NCBI GenBank assembly: GCA_016946835.1
Contig: JACVTC010000533.1
Coordinates: 1 to 20,233 of the forward strand
Length of the DNA stretch: 20,233 bases
Origin: Neocallimastix lanati (nom. inval.)
Lineage: Eukaryota; Neocallimastigomycota; Neocallimastigomycetes; Neocallimastigales; Neocallimastigaceae
Direction: 5' to 3'
In this document: piece after piece, positions 10,577 through 18,276 of the stretch
How the letters are laid out: each line of letters starts with the position of its first letter
How positions within the stretch are numbered: the stretch's first letter is position 1
Notes under the pieces: generated by a model
Seen by the model: only the letters and a program-made list of their open reading frames with translations
Database searches by the model: none
What the model was told of the DNA's origin: nothing
Position numbers and translations under genes: made by a program

Positions 10577-13500
10577 TTATCATTATTATTGTTATTGTTA
10601 TTGTTATCATCATTATCATTATCATTATCATTATTATTTTCATTCTCTGTTTTTGATGAATTAGATTTGAGTTTTTTATCAACTATTTCAGTTTCTAATT
10701 TTTCATCAAATTTATTTTTCTTCCTTTATACCACTCTTTAATTGTTCAATCTTCATTTGCATTTTCTTAATTTTTTCACTTCTTCCTTTTCTTTGAGCAA
10801 TCTTCAATTTTTGTTCAAGATGTTCTATTTCTTCTTCTATTTCCTTTGTAAGTATTACAGGTTTATGTCTTTTAACCTTTTCATTACCATCCAATCGATC
10901 AGTTTTCATAGAGTTCATCTTCATCTTCAAATTCAAATTCTAATTTATATTTACTAAATTTAACTTCTTCTGGTTCATTATAAAATATTTCCAAATAACG
11001 TTTCTGCTTTGTACATGTACTTTTAATAATGACATTTTGAGTATTAAGACACAATTCATCGATAACACAATTTCCAAAATCTAACTTTGATGTTTCCACT
11101 GAAAAATTGGAAGTCTTTCTAATATTTGCTTTAACTGACAATATTTGGTTATTTTCACGATCATTTATATTTTCTATAACTAACTTTTCATGAAATTGAC
11201 CTGGTAAACTTGGTTCAAATACAAAGGTAACTTCTCTAGTACTATAACCACTTACAATACCCATTTTACCTTTACTGAATACTAAATCACTGGAAGCAAT
11301 GGATCCTGATTTTTTAATATTATAGAGAAGACTAGCTTCTGATCGATTATGTATAATAATTGTTTTTGTTTTAGAATCACCCTTAGATAACATACCAAAG
11401 TTTATATTTTTCTGACCTAAATCCATTACAGAACGACATAAAGAAAATCTTATCATCAATTCTCTAACCGGTATATTTTTGATATCTGATTTTAATAAGG
11501 TTTCAAATTGAGGTCTTGGTATATCTCTATCAAAATCTACTAATTTTTATAAATATTTTAGCATCTTGTTTTCTTGGCTTACGTTGAATAAATGGTTTAT
11601 TTTGACTTGATGGCATATAAATTAATATTATTCTTTTTTCGGATTGTGGTGGAATTTCAATTTTTGAAATTGGACATAAATAATTGGAATTCATGATATA
11701 ATCTAATTCATTTCTTAATATCATTCGTGAACGAACATAATCTTCTTCCATGGATGACTTTGGTAGTACTGGGTTTAAATTATTGTTATTTGATTCAAAA
11801 GCACTGATTAAACCGCTTAAAATCATTTTTATATTATCCACTTCATCTTCAAAGTCATTATAACGTTTTAATGAATTATTATGAATTCCATATTGTTCTG
11901 TACCTGATATTTCATTATTTTCATTACTTGAATAACGATCTTTATTATCATCTATTTTTGAATTTACTAATAAATATATTAATAATATAAAAATTAAATA
12001 TAAAAAAAAAAAAAAAGATTATTATTATTTTTATTATTAGTAGTAGTAGTGATTTTTATTAGTATTATTATTATAATATTAGTAGTAATATTATTATTAT
12101 TGTTGTTGTTGTTGTTGTTGTTTTTAAAAATTATTATTATAATTTATAAGTATCAATTTTAATATTTTTATTTGTGTTTGTATTGGTTTTGGTATTGGTA
12201 TTAGTATTAGTGTTAATATTAGTATTAGTATTAGGGATTAATAATAAATATATTAAATTATTTATTAATAAATATCATAAAGGTAAAAAAAAAAAAAAAA
12301 AAAAAAAATTTAAAAAATAAAATATTAATAAATTAAATAAATATATATGTATAATTGAAAATATTATATATTATAATATATATATATTATTTGAAAAAAA
12401 AAAAAATTATTTAAAATAAATTTGTAATTAATATCTATTAATTAATTAACTTACTATTTAATGAGGATGTATTTCTTCTGAATTTATGAGAACTATTTGC
12501 CTTTTCAATAAATCGTTCAAATTCACTGCCACTATCATTAAAATCTTTAAAGGAATTATTTTTTTCCAAAATTTTATTTCCTTTTTTTACTAGCAACCAC
12601 TGAAAAATCATCAAATTCTCTGAGTTTGTTGTGATTCTTCCTTATTTTTTTTGGTTTTTTGTGAGGTTGATTTGATACTAAATATTTATTCTTTGAAGAC
12701 AATTTAGCATCTACTAATTTTGAAAAAGATATAGACTCACTAACACCAGTTGTTTTATTTCTGGACCCTGATCTCGATCTTGATTTTGATTTTGACATAG
12801 TTCTGCTTCTTCTCTTTCGCAAAACATCCCTCTCTAAAGATTCCAAGGAGGTAATACTTAAACTTTTTGTTGACGAAGCAGAAGAGGTCGAAGAACACTG
12901 TCGTGAATGTTTATGTTTTTGATGATGATGCTTTTTCCTTCCTGATGATTTACTATTTTTATTTAATTTACCTGGTCCATTATTTTCATTATCATTTCCG
13001 GTATTGCTATAATCCTTAGAATTCATCATCTCATTCACATGAATTAAAGAGGAACTTGTACTATTAAGCGAACTACTCAATACATTACTTATTCCATTAG
13101 AATTACTATTATTCGAATTAAATGTATTTGGTAAGGTAGCTAAATCAAGATAATCCGTTCTAGATAAAAGGGATGATTCTTCACTAAACCTTCTTTTAAA
13201 GGTAGCATTATCGTTTATATGATTTTGAATAATTCGATGAGATTTTGATTTCCACTGAGCATACAATCTTCTTTTATCAGCCATACTTTCTAACATTTTT
13301 TTTCTTCGTTCTGTGGTGATAACGGATTCTGGTTTTTGATTGGTATTTTTCAATTTTTCGGTATTCTCCGTATAGATACCAATTTCTTTAAGGGAAGCTG
13401 TCAGTAAAAGTATTAAAGGTTTTTTAGAAATATTGATAATACTAAAGGTTCGAATAACCGGTGAATTCAAAATAACATCACCAAGATCAATAAAATTAGT

Positions 13501-16002
13501 CGAGTTGGAAGTAATTATTCTATAGAATAATGAATGAAAAGTAACACCATGTTTATCGATATTTGTAGATTGCACTTCAATAGTTTGATTATTATTTTTA
13601 TTTAAATGATTTACGACAGTAATTTGTTTACGATAATCTGGATTTACCTTTCTGGGGTATATATCTATTTTCACTTCCAAGGATTGACGAGGGGGTATTT
13701 CATAGGGTCCTCGTATACAATTTAATACTTTTGATATGAAACGAAGTTCCACTTTAGCCGACAGTTCGGAACGATTATAAATTTTTATTGGAAGGGATCT
13801 TAATGTTCCGACATTAGTATCACCAAAGTTTACCACTTTAGGTTGAACTTCAATAAATGAAGTACAACTTCTTGCTCTACAAGTAATTTTCTTTTTTTCC
13901 TTTTGTTGCATTAAGGAGGATGAGTAATGAAGTATAATTTTGAAAGTTTGTTTGGTTAATCGACCAGCATTATAATTTGCTGTTAATTCCTTTTGTTCTG
14001 GACGATAGTAAACTAATACAGTTTTTTCATTTCTTGGATTTAAAATTATTTCTTCCGTTTGTATGTAATCATTACTTTTCTCTCCTTCATCAAATTCAGT
14101 TTGAGGTTCATTATCATAAGTGGATTGAAGGGTAGAACGTCTTTCTTCATTATTTTTTCAGTCCATTTTATATAATCTAAGACATCGGACTGACTTCTTT
14201 ATCATTTCTTACAACAGAGGTATTGTTTAAGGTAGAATTTACATTATTATCCATATTGGGAGAAGAAACCCTTGAGTTGACTTCACTGTTTTGAACAGAA
14301 TATTCATTCATATTTTGGTTATTATATAGTCCTAAAGTAGTAACATTAAAAGAACTTGTACTCACGCCATCCATAAAATTTGTAGTGGTCGTAGATGGTG
14401 AAACCATTGTAGAAGACATCGGTGAATTTGGTATTTCATTACTAAAACTAGCGAGTTTGTTTATATCACTATGTATTGAACGACTACTACTAAGGAATGA
14501 ATCTTCTCTTGCAGTCAGTGGAAATGGTCTTACCAAATTATTATTATTATCCTTATTTTCACCGTTCAAATCATCTATCTTTATTTTAAATTGGACTTCG
14601 GCATCCACACCTTGAAATGTAATATCTAATGGAACATCCGAAACATTACGTAAAATAAGCTGCTGTCTTGTCCAAACTCCTGCACAGCAATCACCAAATC
14701 AAGTATATTTCCACTACTAACTACCAGAGATTCTTCACGTTTAACGGCTCTTACCACAGAAGTAATTTTTGTTTCTTCTATATTACTCATATCATTAGCA
14801 TTTTCTATTTGAAAATCATAAGAAAATTCCCCTATCTCTTGAGGACAAAATTGAACACGTATTCTTAAATGTGCAAAAGCAGATAATGGCTTACAATCTA
14901 ATTCTTCACCGGTATCATAATTAAAAAATTTGAGCCAATTGACATGACTATTACCAAGGGTATCAGTGATACTCATAATCCAATATAAATCAATTTCTGA
15001 CCTATTCCATAGAGTGAAATCTTTAAAATATGTTCCTCCTAATACACAATCATCAAATGATATACCTGTTTCTCCTATATCAATCCACAATACAGATTTA
15101 CAAACTTTTGATCTAAATTTTAATGTTATTTGCTGATCTGAGGGTATATTGGATGTTATATTATTTATTTCTTCTAAAATCATATTATTTTTATTAGGAT
15201 CATCTAAATCTTCTTTACTTATTATTGAATTATTTATTATATTTTCTTGATTATCTGAATTTGATTCTTTACTTTTATCTGTAATAGTTATAGGTAAATC
15301 AACTTGTTGTTGCTTTTGTAATATGGTATCTAAACGGTAAGCAATGAAGAATAACAAACCATTTATTTCAAAGAAATTATAATTAGCATCTTCATCATTA
15401 TAAGAATTTAAAAAATGTATCATTTCGATCACTATTAACAGCTTCTATATCTTGCATGTTAATTTTTTCTTTATTTTCTGGTAAAAATTCGACAATTACA
15501 GGTACTGTTTGACCAGGTTCTATTTGAACTTCATCTATTTGTCCCACATAATTAAATAATTGATTAAACTGTTGATTATATACAGCATTTGCAGTGGTAT
15601 GATTCATATTATTTAAAAGTGATGTCGAATATGTACTTTCTTTTATTTTTAATTCAAAATTATGTCCCACAATTTCATTATCAGAATAACTATTTATTGG
15701 AGAAAAAAGGGAAATATTTGTATTATAAGGTTCAGTTGTATTATTACTCTGATCATTCAATACACTATTCAAAAATTCATATTTCATTTTCTAAATTTTC
15801 ATTATTTAATTGAAAAGTAATTTGATTACTTAAATTTGAAACGAAGTTTTACTAAAAATTGGATATTTGGAAATATTTTTAATTTTACTCTTTTTAACGC
15901 ATGTAAATTATTTAAATAAACTTTTTCTAAAGTAAATTTGGAATTTACATTAACTAATTCAATTAATGAAGATTGCTCTTCAATATTTTCAGTTTCTGTC
16001 AT
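3274..16002 (-). CDS. Giant ASH/MSP-domain repeat protein (HYDIN/CFAP-like architecture), frame broken about 25 times in this assembly
   Basis: Single minus-strand gene, start ATG at 16000-16002 (MTETENIEEQSS, just after an in-frame TAA), stop TAA at 3274-3276, one intron at 11967-12454; coding length about 12.2 kb, about 4,080 residues. ASH/MSP-type beta-sandwich modules recur, recognised by their opening motif and an N-x-S/N-R strand: ISFDDCVLGG, LDFGDCCAGVW, VNFGDTNVG, IDLGDV, INFGMLSKG, LDFGNCV, IDLGKI, INFGIT, IDVGKIG, IEFGSL, LNFGQQDLGS and others. In known families such modules build axonemal (HYDIN, CFAP47, CFAP65), centrosomal (SPD-2/CEP192) or spindle (ASPM) scaffolds; which one this matches is not decidable here. 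Frame breaks are single-base, mainly in homopolymers, with extra and missing bases both present. No enzymatic motif, signal peptide or clear membrane segment is seen. Asn/Thr tracts lie in inter-module linkers or loops. Confidence 0.85.
3290..4123 (-). other. C-terminal segment: Thr/Pro-Asn linker, non-ASH globular domain, Thr/Asn-rich tail
   Basis: Starts with a low-complexity linker (TPTATTTTTTINPNPNPNP). About 170 residues of mixed helix follow: IVYIIPAGGFCNL, then LMRDINSVRRDKYLQEHLTI, ALECRIIRLLREINRYVES, FHLAILVFTAIFFYPTF and, after one extra T at 3535-3538, FHFLNFFPYNSKYIDILRG. The tail (TLKNSNSTVTTPSV to TITLTS) is Thr/Asn/Ser-rich. The domain has Leu/Ile-rich amphipathic helices and one hydrophobic stretch (LAILVFTAIFFYP) that could be a buried helix or a membrane contact. 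I do not recognise the fold. It is probably the part that gives this scaffold its specific binding function (inference). Confidence 0.7.
4205..5495 (-). other. Last ASH modules of the giant protein, most heavily frame-damaged part
   Basis: Modules seen in order: LNFGQQDLGSTRICKKITLE (near 5490), DFPRTTSGAP followed by HTITININSAVRGYYST, ERTCLQLENLFYGRESTARS, FEIIFSLSRTSVKLYSVLTI with YIRFRPDRPEDAQQ, EIYINCRLVKDYQLTIPLKA, and WNIALKPVSTNIITVYNVLG. Frame changes lie near 5498, 5385-5400, 5045 (extra G in a G3 run), 4864, 4726, 4525, 4323 and 4200. A TAG at 4921-4923 sits where the ASH pattern expects the residue before N-R (IVI-stop-NRENVPLEF). The equivalent position in an earlier module is Trp (LWNRSEID), so TGG to TAG is the simplest explanation. 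Confidence 0.7.
5496..7258 (-). other. ASH modules flanking an acidic linker
   Basis: After the Asn tract the frame reads VIPGYGTETIEMKIKPHDIK and continues as two ASH-type modules (ELHFERLNKGELFLPPLYHP; ISNNRIEFGSLVYSDSG with ETFVITNLSKVFPLKF). A third, IWVGIIEPNGKLPITVEML, follows after an extra A near 6210. Next comes a strongly acidic, Asn/Ser-rich linker of about 150 residues (5500-6000: INEEVEEIEDSMDNKSS, LDEEDDTWLSDI) likely to be disordered. Frame changes at about 6210 and 6000-6002 are single extra bases. Pairs such as NLSKVFPLKF and the LPPLYHPYNAEALP segment fit ASH edge strands. Confidence 0.7.
7280..7580 (-). repeat. Coding poly-Asn tract with Asn-Asn-Asp higher-order repeat
   Basis: (ATT)n on the plus strand, regularly interrupted by CG to give ATTATCGTT units, which on the coding strand read AAT AAC GAT (N-N-D). 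It joins ITNE-type ASH sequence upstream (IEFIPKENSTNSN) to NYNYTNLVIPGYG downstream, so it is translated. The pure (ATT)n block near 7500 contains an ATAT irregularity that shifts the frame; this is either a repeat-length error or real slippage. It is the longest low-complexity insert in the protein. Confidence 0.8.
7590..8280 (-). other. ASH modules before the long Asn tract
   Basis: Frame joined across an extra A in an A8 run (8161-8168) to the preceding segment. Contains SQYEYPIEIENTSSYEMVII, then LEVRIKPNQKFILYVSVPRP (the typical ASH strand that precedes a hydrophilic loop), and a clear new module HINETEIDVGKIGN followed by PLSFEIKNDSIAPLCYEL. These fit the recurrent opening FG/VG motif and N-x-S position of ASH domains. 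No catalytic residues are evident. Confidence 0.7.
8300..8366 (-). repeat. Coding (ATT)n-(AGT)n compound microsatellite: Thr run then Asn run
   Basis: On the plus strand about nine ATT units are followed by about a dozen AGT units. On the coding strand this gives a poly-Thr run followed by poly-Asn (NITTTT..., NNNN..., then DNKSDNSNNTTGNQ). It is a linker between SFIPENNK and QSKSFQTIQWNEVYV. Confidence 0.85.
8367..9366 (-). other. ASH modules of the central region
   Basis: From 9366 down, after an extra A at 9375-9379, the frame reads KIEITFQYYSRNESYLVF, VDYTKKYSKVTPFHVKNIYE and LTQTVKFTTYIGQSLF. A clear module then opens with LSESLINFGITRKVNE and FSITNLVPTLPLEYIIE (about 8850-8740). The next strands (KKKIKFKFRHKGYGFINEYI) and NALQVSKINLRLFVD follow. 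Frame changes at 8933-8937 (A5) and 8698-8706 (A9) are both one extra A. Confidence 0.7.
9367..10710 (-). other. Long continuous frame: Asn/Asp/Thr tract, ASH modules, second Asn-rich linker
   Basis: Open from about 10714 to a stop at 9367, longer than any ATG-initiated piece, because it continues through the repeat block upstream of MRGSIIS. It starts KFDEKLETEIVDKKLKSNSS, runs through an Asn/Asp/Thr block (10440-10640) and then reads KRTATSFIFPIEPQEIKNIT and MIIEHRNTDTLKKLPFTANL, an ASH-like pair. After a second Asn/Thr linker (9880-10050) a clear module opens with VTSIDLGKIEINDEKD and FTLTNNSDKTIKYNI and ends IYVKRR at a frame change. Confidence 0.75.
10440..10640 (-). repeat. Coding Asn/Asp/Thr microsatellite block
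   Basis: Triplet tracts in one continuous frame: (ATT)n, (AGT)7, (ATT)n, then mixed GTT/ATC/ATT on the plus strand, giving poly-Asn, poly-Thr and alternating Asn-Asp on the coding strand. Use of both AAT and AAC, and GAT interspersed in frame, supports translation and not mere repeat expansion in a spacer. Confidence 0.8.
10712..10936 (-). other. Short coiled-coil insert in the giant protein
   Basis: Between the ASH module that ends KFSKYKLEFEFEDEDELYE and the Asn/Asp block, the frame (after one extra A at 10913-10916) encodes a highly charged helix: TKEIEEEIEHLEQKLKIAQR, then KGRSEKIKKMQMKIEQLKSG. Leu/Ile spacing fits two or three heptads on either side of the RKGRSEK break, so a short helical hairpin or dimerising coil is likely. 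It ends IKEEK, where a missing A in an A5 run (10715-10719) interrupts the frame. A coiled coil breaking a chain of beta-sandwich modules would suit self-association (inference). Confidence 0.65.
10937..11966 (-). other. Exon 2 start and two well-preserved ASH modules
   Basis: Exon 2 opens at 11966 in phase with exon 1 (joined sequence LNINSKIDDNKDRYSS) and runs through a polar linker to IEIPPQSEKRIILIYMPSS, the end of a module. After an extra T at 11532-11535 it continues RDIPRPQFETLLKSDIKN and LCRSVMDLGQKNINFGML with TIIIHNRSEASLLYNIKK, a textbook ASH start. A second module starts VETSKLDFGNCVIDEL. GREFHEKLVIEN-type strands (PGQFHEKLVIENI) match the usual ASH ending (P-x2-G...L.I). Confidence 0.78.
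11967..12454 (-). other. Spliceosomal intron of the giant gene
   Basis: Donor GTAAGT at 12454-12449, acceptor TTATTAG ending at 11967; 488 bases. Splicing joins exon 1 ...TCATTAAATA to exon 2 TAAATTCAAA... in frame (phase 1), giving NTSSLNINSKIDD. Unlike the frame breaks elsewhere, this stretch has stops in all frames and pure intergenic composition: (GTT)n/(ATT)n at 12015-12122, TTGGTATTAG hexamer-like repeats at 12165-12237, an A18-25 run near 12283-12307 and (TA)n at about 12370. This is the only break best explained by an intron. Confidence 0.75.
12455..13500 (-). other. Basic Arg/Ser and His/Lys-rich linker of the giant protein
   Basis: Follows the ASH module opening NFIDLGDVILNSPVIRTFS (about 13494). 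The next 300 residues are polar and probably disordered: RRKKMLESMADKRRLYAQWK, then Ser/Asn-rich sequence, KKHHHQKHKHSRQCSSTSSA (about 12895-12950), and an Arg/Ser segment RKRRSRTMSKSKSRSRSGSR (about 12760-12830), ending KPKKIRKNHNKLREFDD. The Arg/Ser and Lys clusters could bind RNA or microtubules, or act as a nuclear signal; the sequence alone does not decide. After an extra A at 12582-12588 the frame continues NNSFKDFNDSGSEFERFIEK up to the intron donor. Confidence 0.7.
13501..14610 (-). other. ASH modules with a Ser/Asn-rich linker
   Basis: From 14608: DAEVQFKIKIDDLNGENKDN ends a module. A Ser/Thr/Asn linker (14200-14540) follows. Then, after two missing bases near 14187 and 14153-14158, comes STLQSTYDNEPQTEFDEGEK and KTVLVYYRPEQKELTANYNA, a typical ASH last strand. 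Next is LTKQTFKIILHYSSSLMQQK, continuous with CRARSCTSFIEVQPKVVNFG and DTNVGTLRSLPIKIYNRSEL, the clearest ASH module in the protein. This shows that the ATG at 13909-13911 is internal. Confidence 0.75.
14611..16002 (-). other. N-terminal part of the giant protein with the first ASH modules
   Basis: Begins MTETENIEEQSSLIELVN and reads KIFPNIQFLVKLRF; removal of one A at about 15836 and another at about 15783 keeps the frame through QITFQLNNENLENE to YEFLNSVLNDQSNN. An extra T in a T6 run (15410-15415) precedes FLNSYNDEDANYNFFEINGL. The first canonical module is WIDIGETGISFDDCVLGG with FTLWNRSEIDLYWI (15080-14990). The next opens at about 14710, where restoring one T turns LDLVIAVQEFGQ into LDFGDCCAGVWTRQQLILRN, a near-consensus ASH opening. 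The ATG at 16002 follows an in-frame TAA, but an upstream exon is not excluded. Confidence 0.75.
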
Positions 16003-16020
16003 GACTACTGATATTATCAA

Positions 16021-16780
16021 TTATTAATTGAAAAAATAGAGAACTTCCTTACTATTAATTTTATTAGTATTCGTATTGTAATTATTCAATAAAACAAAAA
16101 GAGAAACTGTAAAATATAAATTAATAATAAATATATATATAAATAAATATTATTTAATTTTTATTATATATTAAATAATAAGGGTTAAAAAAAAAAAAAA
16201 AAATAAAAAATAAAAAATAACACTTTTTAATAATATTATTTTATTGTTATATAATAATATTTAAAGTAAGTTTAGATATTTTGTATTGTGAACAAAATTA
16301 TAATAAATTTATCTTTTATTAGTATAATTACTGTTTGTTGTTACTGTTGTTATTTTTATAATTATCATTATTATTATTATTATTATTATTAGGGTTGTCT
16401 TTGTTATTATTATTCCTATTAATATTTACTTTATTATATTATTAAAATGCTTAAATTTAAATTTATTGAAAATACAATGTATTTATATGTTTAAATTAAA
16501 ATAATTGATATTCATAAGCACATTCATTAACACTTTATTATTCCAATTATTCAAATTTAAAAATTATATATTTAATTTCTTTTCAAGGTAAATTTTTTAT
16601 TTTTTTCTTAAATGTTTAATAACATAGTCCGCTTATGTTTCAAAAATAAAAATTTTTATTATGCTATATTGTATCTCCATAATAAAAATAAAAGTATTTT
16701 ATCATTAAGCTCATTCAATAAAATAATTTTAGTATTTCTTCTTTATAAATTAAATAAAAAGTATATTATATATAAATGAA
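16021..16780. other. Upstream region of the giant gene, no supported gene
   Basis: AT-rich DNA with an A run at 16186-16202 and (ATT)n at about 16365-16391. TATA-like sequences are everywhere and not informative. A minus-strand Asn-rich open stretch (16331-16440, NRNNNNKDNPNN then NYKNNNSNNKQ) resembles coding Asn tracts of the gene but lacks an ATG, and I could not join it in frame to the start at 16002. Confidence 0.5.
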
Positions 16781-16882
16781 TATCTCTTTACCTTTAAATA
16801 TTATTAATAAATATATTCCAAATTATTTCTCTTTATTTTTTTTTTTTTTTTTTTTTTTTTATTTTTATTTTTATTATTATTA

Positions 16883-16928
<46 letters not shown>

Positions 16929-17578
16929 CAATTATTTATTCTATTTTATCTTAAAATGATTTTTTATAAATTTATATTGTTTATTGGAATATTTATAATA
17001 ATTGTATTGTTTTTTTTTTTTTTTTTTTTTTTTATATTGAATTTTTTGAGTTTTTAAATATATTAAATAATTACTAAATGTTTAATTCATCATTGATTAA
17101 TAGATTAAAAAAAAAAAGAGTTTTTCGTTATTTATATATATATTGTAATTAATCTTTTCATTAAAATAAATTGTTATTTTTTTTTTATCTTTTATTTATT
17201 ATATATTATTTTTCCTTTACTTTATTTTATTTATTGCTTGAATTTAGTTTTATGTTTTTTTTTTTTAATGATAAAATAAAATATATTATCTTTTCAATAA
17301 AATATTATATTTATATATATATAATTTATATTGTTTTTTCTTTCTTTTTTTTAATTAAAAAAAGTCAAGAATTAGATAAAAAAAAATAAATAAAATAATA
17401 ATAAAATAAAAAAAAAAGGATGAACAATAAGTAAATAAAGAAACTATTCGTATTTAGTTATCTTTATTCATAAAGAAAAGTTCTGAGTAAAATATAATAA
17501 AAAAATTTTTAATAAGCATTGAAATAATTATGTTAAATATATGTATTTAGTATTATTTTTATTATTATTTATTATAAA
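16781..17578. repeat. T-rich homopolymer and (ATT)n DNA
   Basis: T run at 16838-16860, (TTA/ATT)n at 16861-16928, T run at about 17010-17032, then irregular A/T sequence. Open frames here are Phe/Tyr-rich readings of homopolymers and are not genes. Confidence 0.85.
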
Positions 17579-17579
17579 C

Positions 17580-18045
17580 TATATTTAATATTAATGATTA
17601 TGATACATAATAAAGTAAATAAATAATAAATAATAATAAAGAGTATTTATTAAAATAATATATAATAATTAATAAATAATTAAATAATAAATAATTGATT
17701 AAATAATAAATAATTGAATAGTAAATAATAAATAATTAAATAACTGAATAATAAATAATAAATATTAAATAATAAATATTAAATAATAAATATTAAATAA
17801 TAAATAATAAATAATAAATAATAATAAATAAAAAATAATAATAAATAATAATAATAAATAATAAATAATAAAAAGAATATTTATTAATAAATAATAAATA
17901 ATAAAAAGAGTATTTATTAATAAATAATAAATAATTAAATAATTGAATAATAAATAATTAAATAATAAATAATTAAATAATTGAATAATAAATAATTAAA
18001 TAATAAATATTAAATAATATATAATAAATAATTGAATAGTGATTT
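17580..18045. repeat. A/T minisatellite array (AATAATAAATAATTAAATA-like)
   Basis: Variable-period tandem array of TAAATAA, TAATAAATAA and AATTGAATAATAAATAA units, with a recurring longer block carrying GAGTATTTATTAATAAATAA (near 17640, 17875 and 17908). It is related in reverse complement to the array at 2874-3050. No coding capacity. Confidence 0.75.
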
Positions 18046-18236
18046 TCATATTATTTGATTAATAATTATTCCACATTAATATTGTATACAATTTGTATAC
18101 ATTCTATATTATAAAAAGTTTAATTATTTTTTGACAGTATACTTTTCTTTTATAAAAAGTAACACTTTATTTTAAATATAAAATAAAAAAAATAAGCTTT
18201 ATTAAATAATAATTTATTTTAATAATTTTTATTGTT

Positions 18237-18276
18237 AGATAATGAAATTATGCATTAATGTATAATTTCATTATCT
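18237..18276. repeat. 40-bp near-perfect inverted repeat (hairpin)
   Basis: Arms AGATAATGAAATTATGCA (18237-18254) and TGTATAATTTCATTATCT (18259-18276) around a TTAA loop. The single non-complementary position is G against T, which still pairs as a wobble in RNA. The stem is 18 bp and contains several G/C pairs, unlike the trivial A/T palindromes around it. Function unknown. Confidence 0.8.

Noticed and set aside
8167-10741. Plus-strand open frames opposite the giant gene (Leu/Val/Ser-rich)
   Set aside because: They are antisense shadows of Asn, Asp and Thr tracts coded on the minus strand.
12165-12240. Telomere-like TTAGGG at the end of GTATTA repeats
   Set aside because: Only one TTAGGG copy occurs, inside an intron of degenerate GTATTA repeats.
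15788-15826. A 39-base GTAATC...TTTAG intron near the N-terminus
   Set aside because: It leads directly to an in-frame TGA, whereas two one-base corrections give a continuous sensible sequence.
3274-16002. Programmed ribosomal frameshifting, as in Euplotes, to explain the many frame changes
   Set aside because: The breaks have no shared slippery motif, require both plus and minus one shifts, and lie at unrelated homopolymers of 3-9 bases. Euplotes-type shifts occur at a stop codon with a constant context.
3274-16002. Processed (retroposed) pseudogene because of the A tract right after the stop codon and many frame breaks
   Set aside because: An intron with intact donor and acceptor is retained, there is no 3' untranslated sequence before the A tract, and substitutions to stops are almost absent.
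16776-17389. Plus-strand open frames rich in Phe, Tyr and Leu
   Set aside because: They are translations of T runs and (ATT)n repeats with no other sequence content.
17580-18045. CRISPR-like array
   Set aside because: There are no unique spacers; units are variable A/T repeats in a eukaryotic context.
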